A DNA stretch of 64,000 bases from Branchiostoma floridae (lineage: Eukaryota > Chordata > Leptocardii > Amphioxiformes > Branchiostomatidae). Below the pieces are notes generated by a model. It did not search any database. It saw only the letters and a program-made list of their open reading frames with translations, and was not told the DNA's origin. Made by a program: the position numbers and the translations under genes. This document shows positions 45,427 through 56,594 of the stretch, one piece after another. The stretch lies in contig NC_049980.1 of the NCBI RefSeq assembly GCF_000003815.2, positions 9,880,360-9,944,359 of the forward strand, read 5' to 3'. Within the stretch, counting starts at the first letter, position 1, and each line of letters opens with the position of its first letter.

Positions 45427-48400
45427 TCATGATGAAAGCCCACTGCTGAAGAGTGCATACATGTAGAGAGGGGTCACAATGTTGTCCACCTGGGAGGTGA
45501 AGGCTTCCAGTAATGACGTCAGACACACGGCTGTCACTATGGGGATCAAGTTGGCTGTGAACCCTGGCTGGATCCCTACAAACAAATAAAGCATAATTTG
45601 AAAAAGATGCCTGAATACATGTACAATGTACATGTAGGTCAAATTGTATAGTTACTGTTCTACCATGATATAAGAATCTTTTAGCCTGAAAACGTAAGAT
45701 CCCAAAGTTTAACACAGGCATATTTTCTGCATAAAAAGTTTTTATATGTCACTTTGACACAATCATGTTGGCATTGGCCATGAGATACACAGTAATCACA
45801 TACAAACTTCTCCACTCACCAAGTAAACTCAGTGTGCAACAGGCTGCCAATTGTGCTACCACAGCAGCCAGGGTGCCCTCTACTGTTTTCTTTGTACCTG
45901 TAAGAAAAAAAAGAGCTTCAATATTACAGTTACAGCAGTCTCTACATCAGGTATACAACCTTTTCTCTAAATGTATGCATAGGAAAAAAATGTATTTCTA
46001 AAAATCACTAGATGATTACACAGTGATTTAGAAATTCTGATATGGTGAAGGATGTAGATATCCAGCATACATTTTATACTGAATAACAAAGCATGACTAT
46101 ACATGTATGCAAGTTTTGACCCTTTAAATCACAATACCAGCTATATCCTTGTTGAAATCTTGGCAAATCATCAGAAATTACTCTAAATGCAGAAAAAAAA
46201 TTGTAGTGTGATGCCAAACCTTGAAGTTACTCATATGCACACTTGTAAACATTACAGTAAAGTATATCTAATGATCACAATACCTGGCCATCTGTGTCTG
46301 CCCAGCTTTGATCCAATGACAGAGGCAGCAGTGTCCCCAACTCCCAAGGAGATGACACCACTGTACATCGCCAGCTCTGTACCTAGAACAATAACTTTGC
46401 TTTACAATATCGGGGTACGGATACTACTGGCATTACGGACAAACGGTACTAACGCTACTGGGGGTACAGACACTACTGCTGGTACAGACACTACTGCGGG
46501 TAGGAACACTACTGGTGGTATGGACACTACTGGGGCTACGGACACTACTGGGGCTACGGACACTACTGGGGCTACGGATCTAACGAAGGTAAGTCTCAAC
46601 CTAACGCATGCCACAATGCTGATGTTGGGGGTGGCTAAATAATCACGTTTCCTAGCTGCCCTTTTCCGTTCAAGGGCAGTTTGATAGTCTGGTATCAAGA
46701 CCTACTATTAGATAGCTGTCAAATCTCTGCAAATTTATCATAGCTGCAGAATCATGTCTTCCTGCAAAAATATTTCCATTAGAGGATGTGGAGATTTGGC
46801 AGCTATAAAGTTTAATACATGTGTAGTGTGTAGGTTTGGATAACTGGGTAGCAGTTTGATACAGGAAAGGGCAACTGCAACAAGGTGAACCATCTATCTT
46901 CTCCAAACATCTAGCCTTGTACATTGAGAAAGTGTGATGAGGTAAATCTGAACCATACTAAGAGAATGTCTTGTTATGTTTTTTATGCAAACATCTTACT
47001 TAAGCAACAGCTCAACCTACTCTATCTATTAGATTACCTATTGTGTATGCAGAAGGGTACAGCCATAGAGGCAGGGAACAGCCCAGCAGAAGGTAGATGT
47101 GGGTGAGGATGGCCACTCCTCTGTCCTTCTCATCAACAAACACACGCAGGGATGTGTGTAAGGATTCACCAAAGGGTTGGATTCTGTACATCCGCACATA
47201 CTGTGGAACACAAACAACAGGCATTGATCACACCCATAACAAGATTGAAGTAATTCAAAGAGCAGAGCCACAAAAACAAGTTTTCCACTCTCAAAATAGA
47301 AGACTATAGTATACATGTAGGTTATTCTGAACTCAAAGATATGACTACTACTTAAGGTAAATATATGCATGTTCAACTTGTGACAACTAGTTTTCAGGGC
47401 ACATGGTAAGTCACTGATTGTCAGTTGTTATTCCATAAAGTCAGCTGTTTACCAGTTGTTTATACATGTACCTGGAGGCAGGATAAGCTGATCTGCTACA
47501 AAGCATCTTGTTCACACTTAATGATGACACATACACATGTATATGAGTCTTCTTTGCTTTTGGCTATGGAAATAAGATCTTTCAAACATAGCCTGGGTGC
47601 CATCCTCCAAAGTAACCATTGTCTCAATATTTTCCCTTGCTATCTGTGGTTAGCAAGTGAAGATTGAGCCAGCAGTTATTACAGAGAATGGCACCCAGGC
47701 TATCTAAAACATGCTTACTTCCAGCAGAATAAAGGCTCCCAAAGCTGCTACAGATCCTATGTACAGCAGCTGGGGATTCCGCATCAGTCCAGGTAAGAAA
47801 ACTGCTATGGCGATCAGATGGAAATACTTCCTCACAATGGTGGAACCTGCACCTGCAGGGTTGGTCCTGTTCTGCCTGGCAACTGTTGCTATGGCAACCA
47901 ATGTCATCACACTCCAGTAGCCAATCAGAGAGATCTAGAAAAGAGATGACCAGAAGAGCTGGAACTTTGAAGTACACCTTTTTTTATCAAAAGGGAACAT
48001 TGATTTTAGAAAAAGCACATTGTACATTGACCGATTGCATTCAGTAGGTCGTGAGTTTGATCCTCGGCCGAGTCATACCAAAGACTTTAAAAATGGTACA
48101 TGCTGCTCTCTCTGCTTAGCACTAAGCATTCAGGAAAGAATATGGAAGTTAAACACACACCACTACCAGTGGACTTAAGACTCCTACTGTAGTGATTGCA
48201 CAAAGTTGTGTGGCTCAGGGCTACTGATATGGAGATGGGTGCCGCCCTATGTGCCATCAAGCACAGGAAGGACTTTGACATTGTTCATGTACAAGTAACT
48301 GATAGAGAACAGGCAGAGATGGTCTTGGGTTAAGCTTCTTGAAACAGCCTTCAGCTATACTTACACTGCTGTCACAAGCCAGTATGAAGCCCATGAGCCA

Positions 48401-51400
48401 CAGGATCGGGATCCTTCCCAGAAGCCACCACAGGTGGGGGACACAGATGAGCACCACCACACTAAGTACCAGGATGTAGAATCTCAAGGAGTCTTTCCAG
48501 GATGCTGTGCTGGGATGGAAAGTAACAGTCAGTATTTTGTTTAAATCATTCCATGGCAGAGTAAACTACTAGATTTTCAAGTGATCCATCATCTTTAAGA
48601 ATGAAGATAAGGTAAATGATACGTGTATGCATGTATGCAATTTTTCTACCTCTGTTTTCCTGTCTTGTCGTTTGTCACAAACATAAGCGCCGACGCTACT
48701 CCAATGATTGCCAGGCCAAGCGCAACTGACTGAAATGAAAAATTGCATTTTCATAATGATAAAGCACTGAACAAACTTTACATTTGAAATTTATTTGGTT
48801 TGATATTGTAAAGGTTAAAACTGCATAGGTTTTGTGAACAATTCATCTACTATACACAAATCAAAATACACAACCTTGGCTTCACTATTCAGTAGTATAT
48901 GAGGGTTGAATTTGTTAGGAGGCAACCTGAACAGTGAACACTGGTCATTTGCATTGCAATATCGATCTATAGACATCCTCAAAAAGAAAGTCCTTCTACC
49001 TGTAAAAGCTCATACTCCAAACTTCTGTTCCTATAGAAAACATTCTGACAGCTGTCAATCATCAGCAAGGCCACCCCCTCGGAGGCAATCATAGCCTCTC
49101 CCAAGGAGAGGCTGCTGGGAAGGCTGGTCAGCAGGCCATGGAGGACACAGAGACAGAAGACCACACCCAGAATCCCTATGGTAAAATTCCCTATACCTAT
49201 GGTGGCAGAGGGGTTTTGTAGTTAGTACACATTCATGGTGAAATGGAGCTCACAATTTATCTTTTTTTTCATCCGAATTATTCTTTTTCCAGTAGCTAGC
49301 AGTGCAATGTGACAATTGCCCATGCTTTAGGCCATTACATTGGGTCCCCCTGTTCTTCAAGCAGAGGTTCTGGTCAGGTGGATTAAGTAGTGGCCAGGAT
49401 TTCTTACTGCCACATTGCTTACAAAGCTGCAAGAATTCCAGCCACTACTACAAGTATTCCCACAAATGAAACTTCTGCTTGTACAATAGGTCACCCCTAA
49501 TCTTCTCGAGAAGGGCGTTGGGTTATTTTATTTTCAGAAGTTCTGATGTCTGAGGCTGGAGCTCCCACATACAGGGGCTGCCAGCTTTATGTCACATGTA
49601 CACAAACCAGCTCAGCAATAACATTAACATCATCTAAAAGTACTGAAAGCTCAGTTTAAGTCCAGTACTGTACCTAGTGGTAGATCCTGTAAAAGCAGGA
49701 TGAGGAAGACAGAGATAGTGGTGGCTATGGTGCCCATGGTCCTGATGCTGGGTCTGTCTGGATGCAGGTCTGACTTACTGAGCCATACCAAACACACGGC
49801 AGCATGGCTCATACACAGGCTGTAGGCACAGAACATCCCACTCACTCCTGTAACAACATGGGGAGAGACTTAGTCTGTATCACTACACACACCATACTAA
49901 ACACACGGCAGCATGGCTCATACACGGGCTGTAGGCACAGAATATCACACTCACTCCTGTAACAACACGGGGAGAGACTTAGTCTGTATCACTGCACACA
50001 CCATACTAAACACACGGCAGCATGGCTCATACACGGGCTGTAGGCACAGAATATCACACTCACTCCTGTAACAACACGGGGAGAGACTTAGTCTGTATCA
50101 CTGCACACACCATACTAAACACACCGCAGCATGGCTCATACACGGGCTGTAGGCACAGAATATCACACTCACTCCTGTAACAACACGGGGAGAGACTTAG
50201 TCTGTATCACTGCACACACCATACTAAACACACCGCAGCATGGCTCATACACATGTAGCTGTAGGCACAGAATATCACACTCACTCCTGTAACAACATGG
50301 GGAGAGAGTTTGTCTAAGTCACTGCAAGAAGTTAATGTTTGATAAGAAAAGGCAGAGACAATTTCTTGGCTCCAGAAGCTTCTTGATGATCTTCTTATTA
50401 TAAAACCAAAGGTTGCACAAATCCAACTCATGTTGTTACAGTCACAAATGTAAAGGAGTCCTTACAAAGGGCCACTATCTAATGTTAATCTGGCAGCACT
50501 CAGTACCAGATGTGCTTACCATATTCTTTGGCATTTCCATGGAGATTATTGGCCACGAGGACCATGGGGATGAGAATGCTTCCTGTAACCAGCCCACTAC
50601 CAGCTCCAGGTCTTACAAAAAGGGAAGGAGAAAATATTTCAACATGTGTTATTGAGCTCTAAACTAAAATTGCATATCAGTAATGTTTAGGCTAGATTAC
50701 TAAATATGTGAATTGCACAACAGAAAATTGAAACTATGAGTATGAGTTTTGCCGGGACTATCTCACTCAGTTATTTTCATCATCATACCTATAGTCAACT
50801 TTTAATGAAATAAAATGCTTCCCATCAGCCCCTCCCTATTACCATCCTTACCTGAGGTTCCAGCCAAGTGTTTGATCAACAGAACATTTGGGCCATGTTG
50901 ACTGCAATGAAAATGCTCCAATAAACACTGCAATGAAAAGGAAATAATTATTCTCATTACTAGTGCAGAACATACTGCCTCAATGTTTTCTGTGAAATAT
51001 CCCTGAAAACGACAGCATAGGTGACATTCTAGCTCCCTTACTCTTCTCTTGGCATGGAAGCCATGGAAAACTTGACGGTCTGCCTAAACACCACAAACAA
51101 CCACAAACGACTCTAATATGCAGTGTATATGGTGTAACAACCTTGTGTGACGCACTGGAGACCATGTTTAATATGCATTTATGAATTTAAAAAACGCAGC
51201 AACTCCTACTTATTCACCAGTTATTTCGAGTTAGTCCGCTGGTTTCAAGATCGAAGCAATTCTTGGCCTCCATGTTGGATCGCCCATGCTAGGAGTCTGC
51301 ATGGGGAAGTTCTCGCTACCTTCCTCTGCGCCATAGACGACAGAGCAATAAAAATATGGAAGCTGTTGGTTCATAGATTATAGCATACTGCAATTCTATC

Positions 51401-52424
51401 AAAGTTGAACTTATAAAACTTGTATACTAAGTGTTTTTCAGCCTCAAATTCAAGCAAGCTCAATCCAAAAATATGGTAGCCAAGAATTGCTTTAATCTCC
51501 AATTTGGACTAACTCGAAATAACTGGTGAACACGTAGGACTTGCTGCATTTTTTAAATTCATAATTGTATAAACAATGTCTCCAGAGCGTCACACAAGGT
51601 CCACAAGACCCATATATACTGCATATTAGAGTTGTTTGTGGTCGTTTGTGGTGTTCAGGCAGACCCAAACTTAAACTAAAGTAAATTCAATACCACCCTG
51701 GCTGTAAAAAAAGTTAGGTACAGATGTATATGTAAATACTGTTATTAGAAATCTCAGTGCAACACAACTTAAAGGAGGGTTAGGACCACCCTTATACTGT
51801 AATGCTGTCATGTTTTCTATGATACCATTCAGACACAGTAATGGACGGGTTTCAATTTGATACCAGTGTGCAGGGTTGTAGCCAGCCTGAAATCCTTTTC
51901 AGTCCCCTTGATTTTGAATGGGAATCCTATCGAGCACCGAGGGCATGGCGTGACGTTGCTCGTCATTTCTAGGGGGTCTGGGTCCCAGAAAATTTTTGAA
52001 TCAAGACCTTCTGAAACACTATTTCCTGCATTTTGAGGTGCAAATTTTGCTTGTAGACTAAGGCATCTGTTTTGGTGAAGAAGAACACATGGGTTTCAGT
52101 TTTTTTATACCTTTACATATCAATTTTTGTCTGTCCCAGGGGACGGAATGGGGAAAACTTTTTTCAGTCCCCAGCTGCAAAATTCCTTCAAAGGACTGAA
52201 GGACAGGTGCTGGCTACAACCCTGCCAGTGTGTAATGTCAGTGAGCAAAGTAATTACCACAGCATAACATATCAGATGAGTCTTAATTTACCTATGATAG
52301 TAGGCAGGATGAGGTTGGGAGCCATGTTGTAAGCTGTCCACATCACACCTGTGAAGATGACCACACCCTCCCAAACCTCTGCTCCAGGTGTGGCACCTGC
52401 TGGGGTGGGCATCTCAGCTGCCAT
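45427..52424 (-). CDS. DOLK: Dolichol kinase, 12 coding exons
   Basis: Coding exons on the minus strand are 52424-52292, 50927-50852, 50611-50520, 49847-49674, 49196-49000, 48729-48650, 48509-48365, 47934-47719, 47200-47038, 46382-46284, 45897-45820 and 45575-45427. Phases agree and give 533 aa, close to the 538 aa of human DOLK. The enzyme phosphorylates dolichol with CTP in the ER membrane, the last step of dolichyl-phosphate synthesis for N-glycosylation, O-mannosylation and GPI anchors. The protein is a run of hydrophobic helices. The conserved C-terminal half is clear: [69 protein letters not shown] and [20 protein letters not shown], the region implicated in CTP binding. The start ATG follows an upstream acceptor at 52452-52453, so a non-coding first exon is likely. 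Human DOLK is intronless, unlike this gene. Confidence 0.94.
46426..46580 (+). repeat. 18-bp minisatellite in a DOLK intron
   Basis: Units of the form GGACACTACTGGGGCTAC or GGTACAGACACTACTGCT recur about eight times. They create a spurious plus-strand frame reading TDTTGA repeats. The array begins about 45 bp upstream, in gene sense, of the acceptor of the GTELAMYSG exon. Confidence 0.85.
47589..47702. mobile_element. MITE family A, copy 4 (114 bp)
   Basis: The termini are TAGCCTGGGTGCCAT and ATGGCACCCAGGCTA, and complementarity continues a few bases further. Flanks TTTCAAACA (47580-47588) and TCTAAAACA (47703-47711) match at 7 of 9 positions. It lies in a DOLK intron, ending 16 bp from an exon boundary. 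Confidence 0.75.
48028..48270 (+). mobile_element. tRNA-derived SINE, copy 1
   Basis: It begins with a tRNA-like head (TCAGTAGGTCGTGAGTTTGA resembles an A/B-box promoter tail). It then shares AGCACTAAGCATT, CTACCAGTGGA, GATTGCACAAAG and GAGATGGGTGC in order with 59548-59812. The two copies are diverged from each other, as expected for an old SINE family. Confidence 0.7.
49796..50300 (-). repeat. 109-bp tandem array of a partial DOLK exon with its 3' splice site
   Basis: CTCACTCCTGTAACAACA (minus strand: the acceptor and first exon bases) recurs at 49841, 49950, 50059, 50168 and 50280. The first is the genuine exon boundary. The four others, upstream in gene sense, each carry the acceptor plus about 62 bp of exon-like sequence still reading [15 protein letters not shown] or close variants, then fall straight into intron sequence. 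The period is 109 bp (112 for the last). Confidence 0.9.
51077..51665. mobile_element. Foldback DNA element (about 589 bp, arms about 190 bp)
   Basis: The left arm starts GTCTGCCTAAACACCAC and the right arm ends GTGGTGTTCAGGCAGAC. Complementarity continues through CTCTAATATGCAG, CTTGTGTGACGC, ACCAGTTATTTCGAGTTAG and AGCAATTCTTGGC. It lies in intron 1 of DOLK. Target duplication is not clear. Confidence 0.8.
51871..52224. mobile_element. hAT-type MITE (354 bp) with perfect 8-bp TSD
   Basis: The left end is CAGGGTTGTAGCCAGC and the right end is GCTGGCTACAACCCTG. CCAGTGTG flanks both sides exactly (51863-51870 and 52225-52232). CAGGG termini with an 8-bp duplication are typical of hAT elements. 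It is in intron 1 of DOLK. Confidence 0.88.
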
Positions 52425-53258
52425 CTGACATGGCTGGTAAGAACAATCAGGCTGAAATAAAAGTTGACGACAAACTTGACTGTAAGGCTACGGTATTTCA
52501 AGATCTGTCCTGGAAATGAGACTTATAAACATTGGATTATCTTGAGTAGAATTTCGTAGGTAAAAGTTGGCATGCATAGGTTGATAGGATGTTCCTGTCA
52601 ATAATTAAAGAATTTTGGCACTCTCAAGTTAAAGCCATCCAATAAAAATCGTTCCTGTCAATAGATGTTTGGGGCACTGTTGACAAGAAATCTTTGCATC
52701 ATTGACCAAATGTTCTTGTTAATAAGATGTCTTTGTACTATTGATGTTCCTGTCATTAAGAACTCTGTAATGGCATTATTGACAAGATATTATCGTCAAA
52801 TTAACGTTAACGTTATAAATAGTCACACCGAACAAAGTTTGTCGTCTGCTAAACATTATGTGAGGTCTAGTCGAATCGAGCTCTAACGCTAAATACCTTT
52901 GAACACAACGTAGACTTGGGATAAGGAACAGACTCTGCACCAAAAGACTCCACAGTACAGGACTGATACTTCGTGCAAGCAACGATGGTGAAGAAAACTT
53001 CCTTTATGGTGACAAATTTCGTAATGTTGCGATCACGCCAGCGATCAGCTGATATGGACCGGCCCAGTTTACAGCTGTCGTAAATCAGAGGTATGAAGGG
53101 AATGCTGTTAAAGATATGAAACTATATGCATCTATAGTCTTGCAAAATGCATATATTGGGGATATTTTCTCACAAAGGCAAAGTTAGATGCGTCAAAATA
53201 ATAGAAAATACTATGTCGTAAAATAGGGGCGTATCGCGTTGGTGGCACTTTTTCCAAA
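52425..53258. promoter_or_regulatory. Bidirectional upstream region of DOLK and the SLC35A4-like gene
   Basis: The start codons are 834 bp apart and divergent. A DOLK-strand 3' splice site at 52452-52453 implies a non-coding DOLK exon further up, so the transcription starts must lie close together, perhaps 52.9-53.2 kb. TATAAATAG is present near 52814 on the plus strand, but I cannot show that it is used. Confidence 0.5.
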
Positions 53259-56200
53259 ATGGCGGCGATTTCAAGAGAGGTAATTCCGAAATCAATGAAA
53301 ATATCATTTTTAAGTCGTTCTGTGTTTGTTTTTCTCGTATCGAATGGCTCCCTTGTGATGTTTGTATTTTCCAGAAGCTTCCACTGTACTTAAATGAGAG
53401 ACATGGGGACAGACAACCCAGCAGTCTTCAGTGGACCGTTATGTTGATATCTGGGTGAGGCACATACTAGTACTAGTATTGATCGATCTTTGAAATTTGA
53501 TAAATCTCTTATGTTTGTAATATGAACATGATGAGACTATAATAACTATGACAGATAATTGATGTATATTATTATTAAATACTTATTCAAATGAATTCCT
53601 GTCAATAAGACTTTTTATTGCACCACTGGCAGGATGTTCCTGTCAATAACCATGGTGTTGACAGATTTCGCTTTTGTTTCACCAGTGTCTTGATCTACGG
53701 GTCTCACTCTGTACTACTGAACCTGTGTAAGGTGGACGGCAAGATTCCTTTTAACTCAGCATCAGTCGTTCTCATGATAGAGCTGACAAAGGTAAACTAT
53801 ATGTAATGTTAACGATGTTACTATAGCTAGTGATCTAGAAAACAATAAGTCATGTCCCTCATTTATCTTAATTATACAATCTGTTCTGTTTTGCTTTAAG
53901 TGTAAAAACCTCTATCATTGTGATCTGAACAGTGACAAACTAAGTGCATAATGTTGCTGATTCAATGTAAGAAACATTGATAACCTTTGAAGTTTGAGTA
54001 TATATCATACAACGATATGTTATGGATTTCTCGCTTGCACTACTAGTGCTATTCATTCTGAAACTTTGAATGAATGAAGTCTGAGTTCATTCTTAAAAAT
54101 TTCTCCTCTAATGTGGATCAAGGCAAGCATCATTCGTTCATCATTAAGATTTTAAAGAAACTGTATCAGTATATGTTAAATTGTTTTGAGAGGTGAATAT
54201 CACATTAATAACATTCTATATTTGCAGCTGTTGTTTTCATTAACAATGCGGCGCCTGGAGCTGGGTATCAGAGTTGGTAGCGGCAGGCTGGGGTTACCCA
54301 AGGTGAAGTACTGGGTCCCCTTCAGTGTCCCCGCCCTGCTGTACTGTATCAACAATAACATTGTGGTGCACATACAACTGTATATGGACCCTGCCAGCTT
54401 TCAGGTATGGTATCTCCCTATAACTGACCAGTACCTTCCCCAACAACATGATAATCATCATCATTCTTGCCACACTTTGCCGCCAAAATATAACCAGAAA
54501 AAATTATGATGGGAAGGATGCCTTCCCATTACTGCTGTATTGGCATGACTTGTAAGACATGTTTTCTAAACATTGTTTGGAAGTGTGTTTTTCCCTGTTT
54601 TACGTTAGGAAAATATTTGTTAATTAGGTCCTAAGCAGTGTTACTGTTTTTCAGGTATTGAGTAACTTGAAGATAGCAGCAACAGCTGTATTATACAGAA
54701 TGGTCATGCAAAGGTAATTGCCTTTTCACATTGTTTACTGAATATAAATACTATACCGTAAACATCACAGATATAGAAATGTATGCTTGTGAAGTTCAAA
54801 TAGTATTTTTTTGTTTTGCTAATGGTGGTACCTGCCACCTATGTAGTATTTCTCATACAATGATTCTCTGTACAGACCACTTAATTTGCAAACGTGCTCC
54901 CTACCAGAAGCTCTTGATGTAGTTCCCCCATGTTCCAACAGGAGGCTCTCCTGGATACAGTGGTCAGCTCTAGCACTGCTCACCATAGCAGGGATCAGTA
55001 ACAGGTTCGTAACTTTTTAACAAATTCCTGCATGCTCAGCACTAAGGCAAACAGTTTCTAGTTATGGGCACCTATTGGCAACATACACAGTCATCTGTTT
55101 CTTCTTACATGCCAAGGATGTACTCTTTTGTTCATGCTCTTGTATGTGCTTTAAAAAGCTTGTAAGTTGTAGTCAAAGCTTCATAAGCTTTTGCCTGCAA
55201 TGTACACATACTAAAAGCATTCATGCTGTTGTTTTGACATTTGTCCCACAGCTATGGGGGCCTGATGAATGCTGGCACTGTTGATGAATATGACACATCA
55301 AGTAAAGTCCATGTCACCATGTGGGGTCTTGTGCTTGTCCTTACCTACTGTGCAATATCTGGTACATCAGGTGTTTATACAGGTAACTCCTTCAAGTGTA
55401 TGATGGGTTGTAACTGGGGGTAGTTTGCCGACAGCAAACAATTGTTGAAATGACTCATATTAGAAGTATTGAGACTATCAATGTGCAACTTGCATTGCTT
55501 ATCTCACTTTGGCGTGCAGCATTGCATTTTGATTCATTTTCTTTGAAAACATTGTCAGTTCTTAGTATCAGTTCTATTGGGTAATGTATTTGTTAAAATG
55601 GTTGTATCTATTCCTTTACAGAGTTTATTTTGAAGAGACAACCACAGCTGTCTCTGCATGTTCAGAACATCTTGCTGTACATCTTTGGAGCTGTCCTCAA
55701 CTTGTTCGTCTTCCTGGGTAGTAGTTGGTCAAGCACTGATGGTGAGGCAATAATCTCTTGCATTTGCCAACCACTGACATGAAAACTTAATGCTTTTTTT
55801 TCTTTTATTGAAAAGAGAATGATGATATGACGATTGATACGTTTCTTCAGGAACAGCAGATTTCTTTGCCGGGTATACTGTGATAACATGGGTGATCATC
55901 CTGACACAGGTCAGTGGTTCATACATTCATGGAGGAGTGAATACTGTAGACCGATCTTGACTGTCCATCACAATTAGCACTTCAACCAATTATAGAATTA
56001 CAATTAGCTGTTTGACCAATCAGAGAATGGCTGTATGTCTACATTTGAACAGATGTTGGCAGGGCTATGGCCCAAAATAGGGATCAGTCTATTCAAGGTG
56101 GATAAAACCTCCAAGGTTTGTTGGGTGTGTAGTTTGCTTGCGGAAGTTTGATGAACATGTGTTTTCTACACAGCTTATTTTCTATGAGAAATTCTATCAC

Positions 56201-56594
56201 TGTGTAGTGATGTTGATGATTGTCAGTGCTATATTCACACATAAATAGCATCAATGGCAATCATACTTTCAAGTTTCACTTCATCATTAGAATGAATGAA
56301 GAATTACACATGATGCAACTAGAAAGCCATGTTGTGTTCCACTTTGTTGTTGGGGATGGGTGTGATGCTAATATAAATATGCATGCTTTTTTTATTTTGT
56401 AGGCAGGAAATGGCTTAATCATCTCAGCAGTGATGAAACATGCCAGTAACATCACCAGACTCTTCATCATCTCCTGTGCCATGCTGGTCACCACTGTAGC
56501 CTCCATGGTGCTGTTTTCTCTGGAGCTCAACCTCTACTTCTGCTTCTCCTTTGTGTTAGTTATAGTAGCCATGGTACTGTACCATAGGAAATGA
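53259..56594 (+). CDS. SLC35A4: SLC35A4-like nucleotide-sugar transporter, 10 exons
   Basis: Coding exons are 53259-53279, 53375-53454, 53686-53791, 54228-54404, 54655-54713, 54942-55004, 55252-55382, 55622-55741, 55851-55909 and 56403-56594. Phases agree and give 335 aa; human SLC35A4 is 324 aa. It is a multi-pass Golgi transporter of the SLC35A (CMP-sialic acid/UDP-sugar) family. Human SLC35A4 is reported to carry CDP-ribitol for alpha-dystroglycan glycosylation. Family marks: LTKLLFSLTMRR, ALLYCINNNIVVHIQLYMDP, FQVLSNLKIAATAVLYR, SGTSGVYTEFILKRQ, LHVQNILLYIFGAVLNLFVF, and GNGLIISAVMKHASNITRLF near the C-terminus. The last exon closes YHRK. The match to the SLC35A4 branch rests on ISxxSxVYTE, VMKHxSxITRLF and the short C-terminus. 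The first coding exon is only 7 codons. Human SLC35A4 carries a conserved upstream ORF; I did not find one here. Confidence 0.9.

Noticed and set aside
46187-46642. Plus-strand 151-codon frame with TDTTGA repeats
   Set aside because: It lies opposite a DOLK exon and over an 18-bp minisatellite; the protein repeat is a by-product of the DNA repeat.
48028-48110. Possible tRNA gene (box-B-like sequence)
   Set aside because: There is no cloverleaf and the sequence recurs as part of a roughly 240-bp repeat; it is a SINE head.
51147-51383. Plus-strand 78-codon frame in DOLK intron 1
   Set aside because: It is contained within one arm and the centre of a foldback element and has no recognisable product.
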